NCBI RefSeq assembly: GCF_022009635.1
Contig: NZ_CP091716.1
Coordinates: 4,603,001 to 4,667,000, forward strand
Direction: 5' to 3'
Origin: Variovorax paradoxus
GTDB lineage: Bacteria; Pseudomonadota; Gammaproteobacteria; Burkholderiales; Burkholderiaceae_C
DNA length: 64,000 nucleotides
Of this stretch, positions 18,695-29,384 are shown piece after piece (positions within the stretch are counted from its first letter, which is position 1; every line of letters begins with the position of its first letter). The position numbers and the translations under genes are program-made. The notes under the pieces are model-generated. The model made no database searches and was not told the DNA's origin. It worked only from the letters and a program-made list of their open reading frames with translations.

Positions 18695-20314
18695 ATGAAC
18701 GTACCCGTGCCCCCCTCTCGCCCACCCTCCGCACCGCGCGCCGGTGCATTGCGCGCCGCCGCCCTGGCATTGGGCTTGACCGCCGCAGCCTCGGTCTGCG
18801 CCCAGCCCGCGGCTGGCGCCGGGCAGACACTGCGCATACAGATCAACTCCGACATCCGCTCCACCGACCCCGGCGGCAACCGCGACGACAACACCGACAA
18901 CGTGCTGCTGCACGTGGGCGAGGGCCTGGTCGCGCTGCGCGAAGACACCTCCGTGGGCCCCATGCTGGCGAGCAAGGTCGACACCTCGGCCGACGGCCTG
19001 ACCTACACCTTCACCCTGCGCGACGGCGTGAAGTTCCAGAACGGCGCCACGCTCACCGCCGACGACGTCGTGTGGAACTGGCAGCGCTACCTGAAGCCCG
19101 CCACCAACTGGCGCTGCCTGCCGGAGTTCGACGGCAAGGGCATGACCAAGGTGCTCTCGGTCGAGGCACCCAACCCGAAGACGGTGGTGTTCAAGCTCGA
19201 GCGCGCGAGCGCCCTGTTCCTCACGATGATGGCGCGGCCCGACTGCGGCAGCTCGGCCATCGTGCACCGCAGCTCGGTCGGCCCCGACGGCCAGTGGAAG
19301 GAGCCCGTGGGCACCGGCCCCTACAAGCTCAAGGAATGGAAGCGCGGCCAGTACGTGGAACTCACCCGCTTCGACGGCTACAGCTCGCGCGCCGAGCCGC
19401 GCGACGGCCTCACCGGCGGCAAGAAGGCCGAGGTCGAGAACCTGCGCTTCGTCGTCATTCCCGACTCGGCCGCCGCCAAGGCCGCGCTCTACAGCGGCGG
19501 CATCGACGCCTTCATCAGCCCCAGCCCGTCGGACGTGATCGAGATGCGCAAGCGCAGCGACGTGCTGGTCGACACCACGCCGGTCATGACCATGGTCGCG
19601 CTGCTGCTGCAGACCAACGACCCGGTGCTCAAGGACGTGCGCATCCGCCGCGCGCTGGCGCTGGCGCTCGACACGCCCGAGATCGCGCGCTCAGTGACCG
19701 AAGGCCTCTCCGCCGTCAACAACTCGGTCGTGCCGTCGTCCAGCCCCTACTACGACGCGGTGCAGGGCAGCGGCTTCAAGCGTGACCTCACGGCCGCGAA
19801 GAAGCTGCTGGCCGAGGCGGGCTACCGCGGCCAGTCGATCCGCATGATCGCCAACAAGCGCTACGAGGCGCTCTACTCCGCCGCCGTGCTGGTGCAGGCC
19901 ATGGCCTCGGAGGCCGGCATCAACGTCGAGCTCGAAGTGCTCGACTGGGCCACCCAGCTCGACCGCTACACCAAGGGCCAGTACCAGAGCATGGCCTTCG
20001 TCTACTCCGCGCGCATCGACCCCGCGCTCAACTACGAGATGGTGTCCGGCGACAAGGCCGCGCAGCCACGCAAAGTGTGGGACAGCCCCTATGCCCAGAC
20101 CCGCCTCACCGAAGCCATGGTGTCGCGCGACAAGGCGCGCCGCCAGGCGCTGTTCGACGAGATGCACAAGCAGATGCTGCAGGACGTGCCGATGATCGTG
20201 CTCTTCAACGCCAGCGACGCCACCGCCATGCGCAAGAACGTGGTCGGCTTCAAGGGCTGGGCGCCTGCCAAGCCGAGGTTCTGGAACGTGCGGCTCGCCG
20301 CTGCCGCCGGCTGA
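18695..20314 (+). CDS. Peptide/oligopeptide ABC transporter substrate-binding protein (SBP_bac_5)
   Basis: 539 residues starting at ATG 18695 after CAGGAG. An N-terminal export signal runs to about residue 36 (LGLTAAASVCAQ), and the mature DppA/OppA-type periplasmic protein follows. Family blocks are TYTFTLRDGVKFQNGATLTA, DDVVWNWQRYL, VGTGPYKLKEWKRGQYVELT and RIRRALALALDTPEI. It captures the substrate that permeases 20333-22094 and the ATPase 22091-23755 import. Since the operon also carries amide-acting hydrolases and aminotransferases, the ligand may be an amide or peptide-like compound rather than an ordinary dipeptide. Confidence 0.93.
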   Translation: MNVPVPPSRPPSAPRAGALRAAALALGLTAAASVCAQPAAGAGQTLRIQINSDIRSTDPGGNRDDNTDNVLLHVGEGLVALREDTSVGPMLASKVDTSADGLTYTFTLRDGVKFQNGATLTADDVVWNWQRYLKPATNWRCLPEFDGKGMTKVLSVEAPNPKTVVFKLERASALFLTMMARPDCGSSAIVHRSSVGPDGQWKEPVGTGPYKLKEWKRGQYVELTRFDGYSSRAEPRDGLTGGKKAEVENLRFVVIPDSAAAKAALYSGGIDAFISPSPSDVIEMRKRSDVLVDTTPVMTMVALLLQTNDPVLKDVRIRRALALALDTPEIARSVTEGLSAVNNSVVPSSSPYYDAVQGSGFKRDLTAAKKLLAEAGYRGQSIRMIANKRYEALYSAAVLVQAMASEAGINVELEVLDWATQLDRYTKGQYQSMAFVYSARIDPALNYEMVSGDKAAQPRKVWDSPYAQTRLTEAMVSRDKARRQALFDEMHKQMLQDVPMIVLFNASDATAMRKNVVGFKGWAPAKPRFWNVRLAAAAG

Positions 20315-20332
20315 CCCCGGGGCCGCGTCTTC

Positions 20333-21277
20333 ATGTTCGCGTACCTCCTGCGCCGGATCGCGATGACGATCCCGACGCTGCTGCTGGTGTCCATCGCCGT
20401 CTTCACCCTCATGCGGCTGATTCCGGGCGATCCGGTGCTGCTCATGCTGGGCGAAGGCGCCGACCCCGCGCAGCTCGCCCTCATGCGCCACCAGATGGGG
20501 CTGGACCAGCCCCTGCCCGTGCAATACCTCGTGTGGCTGCGCCATGCGCTCACGGGCGACCTGGGCGTCTCGACCACCAACGGCCTGGCGGTGCTGCCGC
20601 TGATCTGGGAGCGCTTCCAGGTCAGCGCCGTCATCGTGCTGGTGGCCGTGGCGCTGGCCTCGCTGATCGCGGTGCCCGCCGGCCTCGTTGCCGCCTGGCG
20701 CAAGGACAAGCCGACCGACCTCGCCATCATCGGCGCGGCCACGCTGATGCTCTCGGTGCCCAGCTTCTGGCTGGGCCTTCTGCTGCTGATGTTCTTCGGC
20801 CAGTACCTGGGCTGGCTGCCGGTGGTGGGCTACGTGCCCATGTCGGAGAACTTCTCGCAGGGCGTGCTCTACGTGATTCTTCCCATCGCCACGCTGCTGC
20901 TGGTGGAGACCGGCGTGCTCACGCGCATGTCGCGCGCCAGCACCATCGAGATCCTGCGGCTCGAATACGTGACGCATGCGCGCGCCAAGGGCGTGCCCGA
21001 GTCGCAGGTGCTGCGCCGCCACGTGCTGCCCAATGCCTTCAACCCCACGCTCACCATGATCGGGCTGATCCTGGGCCACCTGCTCAGCGGCATCGCGGTG
21101 CTCGAGACCGTGTTCACGCTGCCGGGCCTCGGCCGCCTGATGATCGACTCGATCTTCGCGCGCGACTACCCCGTGCTGCAGGGCTGCCTGCTGTTCACGG
21201 CCTGCATCTACGTCGTCATCAACCTCGTCGTCGACCTGTGCTATCCCCTCTTCGACCCCCGGGTCTCGGTGCAGTAG
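20333..21277 (+). CDS. ABC transporter permease, DppB type
   Basis: 314 residues, inner-membrane permease of the oligopeptide/nickel class. It opens with MFAYLLRRIAMTIPTLLLVS and the conserved MRLIPGDPVLLMLG, has about six membrane segments, and carries the EAA loop LEYVTHARAKGVPESQVLRR that docks on the ATPase. Begins 18 bases after the binding-protein gene and ends one base before the second permease starts. Confidence 0.95.
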   Translation: MFAYLLRRIAMTIPTLLLVSIAVFTLMRLIPGDPVLLMLGEGADPAQLALMRHQMGLDQPLPVQYLVWLRHALTGDLGVSTTNGLAVLPLIWERFQVSAVIVLVAVALASLIAVPAGLVAAWRKDKPTDLAIIGAATLMLSVPSFWLGLLLLMFFGQYLGWLPVVGYVPMSENFSQGVLYVILPIATLLLVETGVLTRMSRASTIEILRLEYVTHARAKGVPESQVLRRHVLPNAFNPTLTMIGLILGHLLSGIAVLETVFTLPGLGRLMIDSIFARDYPVLQGCLLFTACIYVVINLVVDLCYPLFDPRVSVQ

Positions 21278-21278
21278 C

Positions 21279-22090
21279 GTGAAGAAGCTCAAGACCCATA
21301 CCCTCATCGGCGGCGTGCTCATCGCGGTGCTGCTGGTCCTGGCCGTGGTGGCGGCCGTGTGGACACCCTACAACCCGCTGGCCATCGACCTGCGCTCCAA
21401 GCTGCAGCCGCCCTCGATGGCGCACTGGCTCGGCACCGACGAGTTCGGCCGCGACGTGGCCAGCCGTGCCATGCAGGGCGCCGCCACCAGCTGCCTGGTG
21501 GCGCTGCTCACGGTGACGCTGGCCACCGCCATCGGCCTCGTGGTGGGCGTGGTCGCGGGCTTCGTGCGCGGCTGGACCGACCGGGTGCTGATGGCCTTCA
21601 ACGACACGCTGCTGGCCTTCCCGGGCCTGCTGCTGGCGCTGGGCGTGATGGTGATCGTCGGCGCCAACAAGTGGGGCATCGTTCTGGCGCTGAGCATGGC
21701 CTATGCGCCGTCGGTGGTGCGCGTGGTGCGCGGCACCGTGCTGTCTCTGCGCGAGCGCGAGTACGTCGAGGCCTCGCGCATGATCGGCAACAGCGAGCTC
21801 TACACAATGTGGCGCCACATCCTGCCCAACTGCGTGGCGCCCGTCGCGGTGCTGGCCACCAGCATGTTCGGCTGGGTGCTGCTGTCGGAAAGCGCGCTGA
21901 GCTTCCTCGGCCTGGGCGTGCCGCCGCCCGCGCCCACCTGGGGCAACATGCTCGCGAGCGCCCGCCCCTACATGGCCTCGGCCGTGTGGCTGTGCGTGGT
22001 GCCGGGCCTGTGCATCGCGCTCACGCTGCTGGGCATCAACCTGCTGGGCGAGTCGCTGCGCGACCGGCTCGATCCGCGCACGGAGAAGGC

Positions 22091-22094
<4 letters not shown>
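21279..22094 (+). CDS. ABC transporter permease, DppC type
   Basis: 271 residues from the GTG at 21279, one base after the preceding stop. Second inner-membrane subunit: an N-terminal anchor, HWLGTDEFGRDVASRAMQGA (typical of DppC/OppC), then the EAA loop REREYVEASRMIGNSELYTM and LGLGVPPPAPTWGNML near the end. Its TGA overlaps the ATG of the ATPase gene, so the three membrane components are translated as a unit. Confidence 0.95.
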
Positions 22095-23751
<1,657 letters not shown>

Positions 23752-23755
<4 letters not shown>

Positions 23756-24744
23756 CATCTTCTTCCCCCTCGCCCTACTCCTGGCAGAACCCGAGCGCGC
23801 CGCCGCCGCTCGATCCGCAGATCGTCGAGTTCATGCGCCTCATGGGCGCCGAAGGTGCGCGCTACCCGAAGCGCCACACCATTTCCATCGCCGAAGGCCG
23901 CGCGAATGCCGAGAAGGTGCGCGCGCCGTGGACGCGAGGCGGCCCCGAGATGGCCAGGATGGTCGAGCACGCAGTGCCCACGCGCCACGGCAACGTGCGC
24001 ATCCGTGTGCACTACCCTGAGAACCGCACGCTGCAGGGCGCGCTGGTCTACATCCACGGCGGCGGCTTCGTGCTCTTCAGCCTCGACACCCACGACCGCG
24101 TGATGCGCGAGTACGCGGGCCGCGCCGGCATCGCGGTGATCGGCATCGACTACACCCGCGCGCCCGAGGCACAGTTTCCGCAGCCGCACGACGAATGCGT
24201 GGACGTGATGCGCTGGCTGCGGGCCAACGCCGGCACGCTCGACATCGACCCCGCGCAGTTGTTCATCGGCGGCGACTCGGCCGGCGCTAACCTTTCGGTG
24301 GGTGCCTGCCTGGTGCTGCGCGACGAAGGCGACGCGCTGCCGCTGGGCATGCTGCTGAACTACGGCGCCTACAGCACCGAGCTGTACCGCGAATCGGTGG
24401 TGCGCTACGGCGCGGGCGAGTACGGCCTGTCGCTGCACATGATGGTGTGGTTCTACGGCCTGTACCTGCGCAAGCCCGGCGATGCCGCCGATCCGCGCGT
24501 GCACAGCCTCACGGCGCGGCTGGAGGGGCTGCCGCCCGCGTGCATGGTCGTCACCGAATGCGACCCGCTGCACGACGACAACCTGCTCATGGCCGCGCGC
24601 CTGCGCGCCGCCGGCGTGGCGGTGACCGACACGCTCTACCCCGGCACCATCCACGGCTTCCTGGAAGCCGTGTCGGTGGCCGACGTGGCGGCCCGCGCCT
24701 TCGACGAGACTGTACGCTGGCTGCGTACGCTGGCCGCCCGCTGA
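23752..24744 (+). CDS. Alpha/beta hydrolase, hormone-sensitive-lipase (esterase) family
   Basis: 330 residues from a GTG at 23752 that overlaps the ATPase stop (GTGA). Oxyanion-hole HGGG is at residues 102-105, nucleophile S176 in GGDSAGANLSVG, probable acid D271 in TECDPLHDDN, and H301 in GTIHGF. No signal peptide, so cytoplasmic. Fourth hydrolase of the island after NylB-like, C45 and (in fold) unrelated aminotransferases; it could de-esterify the imported compound. Substrate is unknown. Confidence 0.9.
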
Positions 24745-24758
24745 CACCGCCAACTGCG

Positions 24759-25406
24759 ATGTACACGCCCAAGCCCTATGTCGAGGCCGACCTCGCGACG
24801 CTGCATGCCGGCATGCGCGCCTGGAGCTTCGCCACGCTCGTCACCGTCGGCCCGTCAGGCGCCAGCGCCACGCACCTGCCCTTCCTGCTCGATGCGCAGC
24901 ACGGCGACAGCGGCCAAGGCCTGCTCACCACCCATCTCGCGAAGAAAAACCCGCAGCTCGAAGACCTGCGCGCGGGCGCCGAGGCGCTGGTGATCTTCCA
25001 GGGGCCGCACGCCTTCATCACGCCGAGCTGGTATGTGAAGCAGAGCACCTTCCCGACCTGGAACTACACCGCCATCCATGCGCGCGGCACGCCGCGCGTC
25101 GTCGAGGAGCGCATGGCCGTGCACGCGGTGCTGCAACGCACGGTGGCCCAGTACGACACGCCGCTTCGCGAGGCCTACGGCGGCGACTGGGACTACGACG
25201 CCATGCCCTTCGACTACGTGGCGCCCAGGCTGGACATGATCGCCGTGGTCGAAATTCCGGTGCGCTCGCTCGAAGGCAAATACAAGCTCAACCAGGATCG
25301 CTCGGAAGAAGACCGGCGCGGCGTGATCGCGGCACTGGAGCGCTTGGGCGAGCCGCAAGGCGTGGCGGTGGCGGGGATGATGCGACAGCAGATGGCCGCC
25401 GCCTGA
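24759..25406 (+). CDS. FMN-binding PaiB-family protein
   Basis: 215 residues from the ATG at 24759, 14 bases after the esterase gene. Matches the PaiB family (split-barrel FMN-binding, historically called 'negative transcriptional regulator'): MYTPKPYVEADLATLHAGMR, ATHLPFLLD, LTTHLAKKNPQ, ITPSWYVKQSTFPTWNYTAI (a hallmark) and EGKYKLNQDRSEEDRRGVI. In Bacillus PaiB acts with the polyamine acetyltransferase PaiA. Here it probably handles an amine or a flavin-linked step at the end of the island, but the function is unproven. Confidence 0.88.
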   Translation: MYTPKPYVEADLATLHAGMRAWSFATLVTVGPSGASATHLPFLLDAQHGDSGQGLLTTHLAKKNPQLEDLRAGAEALVIFQGPHAFITPSWYVKQSTFPTWNYTAIHARGTPRVVEERMAVHAVLQRTVAQYDTPLREAYGGDWDYDAMPFDYVAPRLDMIAVVEIPVRSLEGKYKLNQDRSEEDRRGVIAALERLGEPQGVAVAGMMRQQMAAA

Positions 25407-25445
25407 ACGGCCGATGGCGCGGACGGGCGCGGCACAATCGCCCGC

Positions 25446-27179
25446 GTGCACTTCATCAGACACCGCCTGCTCGCGCCACTTGCGCTGGCCTTCGCCGCAG
25501 CGACCAGCTTCGCGGCGAGCGCCGCCGAGCCGCTGTTGCTCGTCACCGCGCCCGCCGCCCTGCAGACCGCAGAGCGCTCCGGTGCCGGCTTCGCCCGCTG
25601 GTTCGACACGGCGGCGCCCGCGGCGAACGGCGGCATCGCCGCCAACGAGGCGCTGGCGCGTTCGCCCGCATGGCGCGCCATCTCCGGCCCGCTGGGCGAC
25701 AGCCTCGCCGGCATCCAGCGGCGCGACCGGCAGGCCGGCGTCGGCATTGCGCGCTATCCGCACCGGCTGTTCGACGTCCGCTGGCTCGCGAGCGCCGATG
25801 CATTCTTCGAGCTGGTCGGCGTCGCCAACCGCATGGACCGGCGGCCCTTCCAGGACGGCGCCTGCGGCGAGACGCGGCTGGTGTACCGGCTGGCCTATCG
25901 CAGCGCCGCGATGCAGTCGCGCCTGCCCATGACCGTCAACGTCGAACTGCGCGGCGACGCGCCCGATGCCGACGGCGGTTGCGCGGCCACGGCCCGCCTC
26001 TGGCAGCCGCCGCAAAGCGCAACAAAAGACGAAGCGCTGGGCCGCTGGCTGGTGTCGGCCGACGGCCCGCTGGCGCCCAAGCGGCTGGCGCACGCGCGCA
26101 TCTCGCAGGTCACGACCAACCTGCAGAGCGTGCGCTGGCCCTCGGCGGTGCGGCCCGACCTGGGCGGCCATGCCGAATACATGCTGCGCGCCTTCAGCTG
26201 GAACGCAGGCACCAAGCGCTACGACGTGAGGCCGCTGGAGAACACGCCCGATGTCGCGAAGCTCAAGGCCAGCGCGCCGCTGCGCAAGGAGCTGCTGCAG
26301 TGGCTGCGCCAGCCCGACAACCTGCGCGCGCTCGACGAGGCGACCCTGCGCATCCCCGACCGGTTCCTGGCGACAGAAGCTGTGTCGGTCGCGCCGCGCG
26401 GACTCGAACGGCTCGCGAACCGCCCATTCGAGCAAGTGTTCCAGCCCGGCGAATGGCAGGCAGTGCCCGGAAGTCGCACGCTGCGGTCGCCGCAGGCGCT
26501 GCTGCGCCGCCTCGACGACCTGAGCTGCATGGGCTGCCACCAGAGCCGCGCGGTCGCCGGCTTTCATCTGCTGGGCGTGGACCGGCGCGGCGCATCGCGC
26601 ACCTTCACCAACGGGAACGCGCTCGCGGTGCCGCACTCGCCCCACGTGCAGGACGAACTGGCGCGGCGCGGCGCCTACGTGGCGGCCTCGCTGTCGACGG
26701 CCCGGCCCGATCCGTTCCGGCCGCTCGCCGAGCCGCTGGAAGCAAGCGCCGCCGCCGAGCCCGCGACGGTCGGCTCGCGTTGCGAGCCCACGCGCATCAC
26801 GCCATCGACCAACCCATGGCTCGACCGCGCGGAGAAGCTGCCGCGCATTTCCTGCGAAGGCGCTGCCTCCGTGTGCGAGAAGACTTCGGTCGGCTTCCCC
26901 GGCGGCATGTGCTCGGGGCCCTGCGATCCGAAAGATGCGAACGGCACCTGCGGCGGCATCGCCATCCTGAGCGACTTCAACAGCTGCCTGGCCGCGAAGA
27001 AGCCTTTCGGCGAATGCCTGGCCAGGCACACGCGCCCCGGCAACCTGCGCAGCTGCTCGGCGCAGCAGCCCTGCCGGGACGACTACATCTGCGCCCAGGC
27101 CGAGGGCCAGCCCGAAGGGCGTGGCGCCTGCATTCCGCCCTACTTCCTGTTCCAGATGCGGGTGGACGGGCACTCCTAG
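25446..27179 (+). CDS. Secreted protein with one CxxCH haem motif and Cys-rich tail
   Basis: 577 residues from the GTG at 25446; I do not recognise a named family. A signal peptide runs to about residue 27 (FAAATSFAASAAEP). There is a single c-type haem motif, C361-M-G-C364-H365, in LDDLSCMGCHQSRAV. The last 150 residues contain about twelve cysteines (for example TSVGFPGGMCSGPCDPKDAN and RSCSAQQPCRDDYICAQ), which probably form disulfides in the periplasm. There is no membrane anchor. It may be an electron carrier or a covalent-haem enzyme, but no catalytic pattern is evident. It ends inside a palindrome shared with the convergent alcohol dehydrogenase gene. Confidence 0.8.
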   Translation: MHFIRHRLLAPLALAFAAATSFAASAAEPLLLVTAPAALQTAERSGAGFARWFDTAAPAANGGIAANEALARSPAWRAISGPLGDSLAGIQRRDRQAGVGIARYPHRLFDVRWLASADAFFELVGVANRMDRRPFQDGACGETRLVYRLAYRSAAMQSRLPMTVNVELRGDAPDADGGCAATARLWQPPQSATKDEALGRWLVSADGPLAPKRLAHARISQVTTNLQSVRWPSAVRPDLGGHAEYMLRAFSWNAGTKRYDVRPLENTPDVAKLKASAPLRKELLQWLRQPDNLRALDEATLRIPDRFLATEAVSVAPRGLERLANRPFEQVFQPGEWQAVPGSRTLRSPQALLRRLDDLSCMGCHQSRAVAGFHLLGVDRRGASRTFTNGNALAVPHSPHVQDELARRGAYVAASLSTARPDPFRPLAEPLEASAAAEPATVGSRCEPTRITPSTNPWLDRAEKLPRISCEGAASVCEKTSVGFPGGMCSGPCDPKDANGTCGGIAILSDFNSCLAAKKPFGECLARHTRPGNLRSCSAQQPCRDDYICAQAEGQPEGRGACIPPYFLFQMRVDGHS

Positions 27180-27200
27180 GGCCCAGGGCTGCGCCCTAGG
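27175..27200. terminator. Palindrome containing both stop codons of convergent genes
   Basis: CCTAGGGC (27175-27182) and GCCCTAGG (27193-27200) are perfect 8-base arms around a 10-base loop. The TAG stop of the upstream plus-strand gene lies in one arm and the TAG of the minus-strand gene in the other, so both mRNAs end in the same hairpin. No T-run, so termination is inferred. Confidence 0.5.
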
Positions 27201-28251
27201 CCTGAACCGTCGCCATGTCGATCACGAAGCGGTACTTCACGTCGCTCTTGAGCATGCGCTCATAGGCTTCGTTGATCTTGGGCATGGCGATGGTCTCGAT
27301 GTCCGAGACGATGCCGTGCTCGGCGCAGAAGTCGAGCATCTCCTGGGTCTCGGCGATGCCGCCGATCATCGAGCCCGCGATGCGGCGGCGCTTCATGATC
27401 AGGCCGAACACGCCCGGCGAGGGATGCGGCGTGCTCGGCGCGCCGACGAGCACCAGCGTGCCGTCGAGCTTGAGCAACTGCACGAAGGGGTCGAGGTTGT
27501 GCGAGGCCGCCACGGTGTTGATGATGAGGTCGAAGCTGTTGCGGTGCGCCGCCATCTCGGCCTCGTTCCTCGACACCACGACTTCGGCGGCGCCGAGCCG
27601 CTTCGCGTCTTCCGCCTTGCCGGGCGTGGTGGTGAACAACACCACGTGGGCGCCCATGGCCGCGGCCAGCTTCACGCCCATGTGCCCCAGCCCGCCGAGG
27701 CCGACCACGCCCACCTTCGAGCCCGGCCCCACCTTCCACTGGCGCAGCGGCGAATAGGTGGTGATGCCGGCGCACAGCAGCGGCGCGACCGCGGCCAGCG
27801 AGGCTTCGTCGTGCGAGATCTTCAGCACGAACTTCTCGAACACCACGATGTGGTCTGAATAACCGCCCAGCGTGTTGGCGCGCGACACCTGCTCCTGGCT
27901 GTCGTAGGTGCCGGTCATGCCGTTGTCGCAGTACTGCTCGAGCCCGTCCTTGCATGGCTGGCAGTGCTGGCAGCTGTCGACCATGCAGCCCACGCCGACG
28001 AGGTCGCCGACCTTGAACTTCGACACCTCCGCGCCGACCGCCCGCACGCGCCCGACGATCTCGTGGCCCGGCACGCAGGGGTAGGTGGTCGGGCCCCATT
28101 CGCTGCGCGCGGTGTGCAGGTCGGAGTGGCAGACGCCGCAGTAGAGGATGTCGATGGCCACGTCGCGCGCGATGGGCGCGCGGCGCTCGAAGCTGAAGGG
28201 CGCCAGCGGCGTGGTGGCGGAGCTGGCGGCATAGGCGTGTGCGAGTGTCAT
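27196..28251 (-). CDS. NAD(P)-dependent zinc alcohol dehydrogenase (YahK/CAD-like)
   Basis: 351 residues. Medium-chain zinc dehydrogenase: catalytic zinc ligands C41 in YCGVCHSDLH and H63 in VPGHEIVG; structural zinc cysteines C94, C97, C100 and C108; Rossmann motif GVVGLGGLGHMGVKLAAAMG. The fold pattern is that of the broad aldehyde reductases related to E. coli YahK and plant cinnamyl alcohol dehydrogenase, preferring NADPH. Followed upstream (18 bases) by the aldo/keto reductase gene, so both reductases are probably one transcript, divergent from a LysR gene. Confidence 0.93.
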   Translation of the reverse strand: MTLAHAYAASSATTPLAPFSFERRAPIARDVAIDILYCGVCHSDLHTARSEWGPTTYPCVPGHEIVGRVRAVGAEVSKFKVGDLVGVGCMVDSCQHCQPCKDGLEQYCDNGMTGTYDSQEQVSRANTLGGYSDHIVVFEKFVLKISHDEASLAAVAPLLCAGITTYSPLRQWKVGPGSKVGVVGLGGLGHMGVKLAAAMGAHVVLFTTTPGKAEDAKRLGAAEVVVSRNEAEMAAHRNSFDLIINTVAASHNLDPFVQLLKLDGTLVLVGAPSTPHPSPGVFGLIMKRRRIAGSMIGGIAETQEMLDFCAEHGIVSDIETIAMPKINEAYERMLKSDVKYRFVIDMATVQA

Positions 28252-28269
28252 GGCTTGCTGTGTCTTTCT

Positions 28270-29280
28270 TCAGGTGGCGACCCGTCCTTCGACGGGATAG
28301 CCGGGATCGGAATAACCGGGCGTCGAGGCATGGCCCGGCGGCACCAGGCCGTCGACCAGTTTCTCGTCGTCCGGGCCCAGGGTCAGCCGCAATGCGTCGG
28401 CATAGCTGTCCCATTGCGCTTCGGTGCGCGGTCCCGCGATGGTGGCGCTGATCAGGCGATTCTTCAAAACCCACGCCAGCGCAAAGGCGATCGAGGTCGT
28501 GCCACGCGCGGCGGCGTGCGCGCCGATGGCCTGTGCGATCTTCAGCGACTCCGGCCGCCATTCGGTCTGCTGCATGCGCTTGTCGCCCCGTCCGGCGCGG
28601 CTGTCGGCGGGCGGCGGCGCGTCTGGCGCGTACTTGCCGCTGAGCACGCCGCGCGCCAGCGGGCTGTAGGAGACCACGCCCAGCCCGTAGTGCGCGGCGG
28701 CGGGGAGCTGCTCGACCTCGGCGGTGCGGTCGACGATGTTGTAGAGCGGCTCGCTGGCCACCGGCCGGTCGATGCCGAGCTGGTCGGCAATGCGCGCGAT
28801 CTCGGCGATGCGCCAGCCGCGGAAGTTGGACACGCCGAAGTAGCGCAGCTTGCCCTGGCGGATCAGGTCGCCGATGGCGCGCACGCCCTCTTCCAGCGGC
28901 ACGTCGGCCAGCGCGCGGTGAAAGTACAGGATGTCGATGTAGTCGGTTTTCAGGCGCCGCAGGCTGGCCTCGACCGACTGCACGATCCACTTGCGCGACT
29001 GGCCCTGCTCGTTCGGCCCCGCCGTGGCGGTGGCCGGAAAGCCGAACTTGGTGGCCACCACCCAGCTGTCGCGCCGGGGCGCGATGGCGCGCCCCACGAT
29101 CTCTTCGGAGCGGCCGGCGTGATACACGTCGGCGGTGTCGATGAAGTTGACGCCCTGCTCGAAGGCCTTGTCGATGATGCGCGTGGCAACGGTCTCGTCC
29201 GTCTCGCCGCCGAACATCATCGCGCCCAGGCACAGCGGCGACACCTTCAGGCCGCTGCGGCCGAGTCTTCGGTATTCCAT
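28270..29280 (-). CDS. Aldo/keto reductase
   Basis: 336 residues from the ATG at 29278-29280. NADPH-dependent TIM-barrel oxidoreductase with the full catalytic tetrad: D48 and Y53 in FIDTADVYHAG, K78 in ATKFGFP, H121 in DILYFHRALA. Cofactor-binding GVSNFRGWRIAEIARIAD and VSYSPLARGVLSGKYAP are typical. Co-transcribed with the zinc alcohol dehydrogenase and divergent from a LysR gene; both reductases suggest carbonyl detoxification, which is inference. Confidence 0.93.
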   Translation of the reverse strand: MEYRRLGRSGLKVSPLCLGAMMFGGETDETVATRIIDKAFEQGVNFIDTADVYHAGRSEEIVGRAIAPRRDSWVVATKFGFPATATAGPNEQGQSRKWIVQSVEASLRRLKTDYIDILYFHRALADVPLEEGVRAIGDLIRQGKLRYFGVSNFRGWRIAEIARIADQLGIDRPVASEPLYNIVDRTAEVEQLPAAAHYGLGVVSYSPLARGVLSGKYAPDAPPPADSRAGRGDKRMQQTEWRPESLKIAQAIGAHAAARGTTSIAFALAWVLKNRLISATIAGPRTEAQWDSYADALRLTLGPDDEKLVDGLVPPGHASTPGYSDPGYPVEGRVAT

Positions 29281-29373
29281 GGTGCTTTCCTTTGCTTGCT
29301 GTCTCGCAGCATTCTGGGCGGCGGCGCCTTTTTCGACTAGCCGCTTGAATGCGCATGCACCAATGAGCACAAT

Positions 29374-29384
29374 TCATGAATGCC
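29374..29384 (-). promoter_or_regulatory. Copy 1 of motif GGCATTCATGA, overlapping the LysR start codon
   Basis: On the minus strand, GGCATTCATGA covers the ATG of the LysR gene in the 99-base divergent spacer. The same 11 bases recur at 30302-30312 before the cupin gene. The spacer also carries ATGA-gcacaat-TCAT at 29363-29377, which fits a LysR-type interrupted repeat. Probable shared operator. Confidence 0.45.

Noticed and set aside
24855..27173. 772-residue minus-strand open frame
   Set aside because: Antisense to PaiB and the CxxCH protein, both of which have proper starts, ribosome sites and domains.
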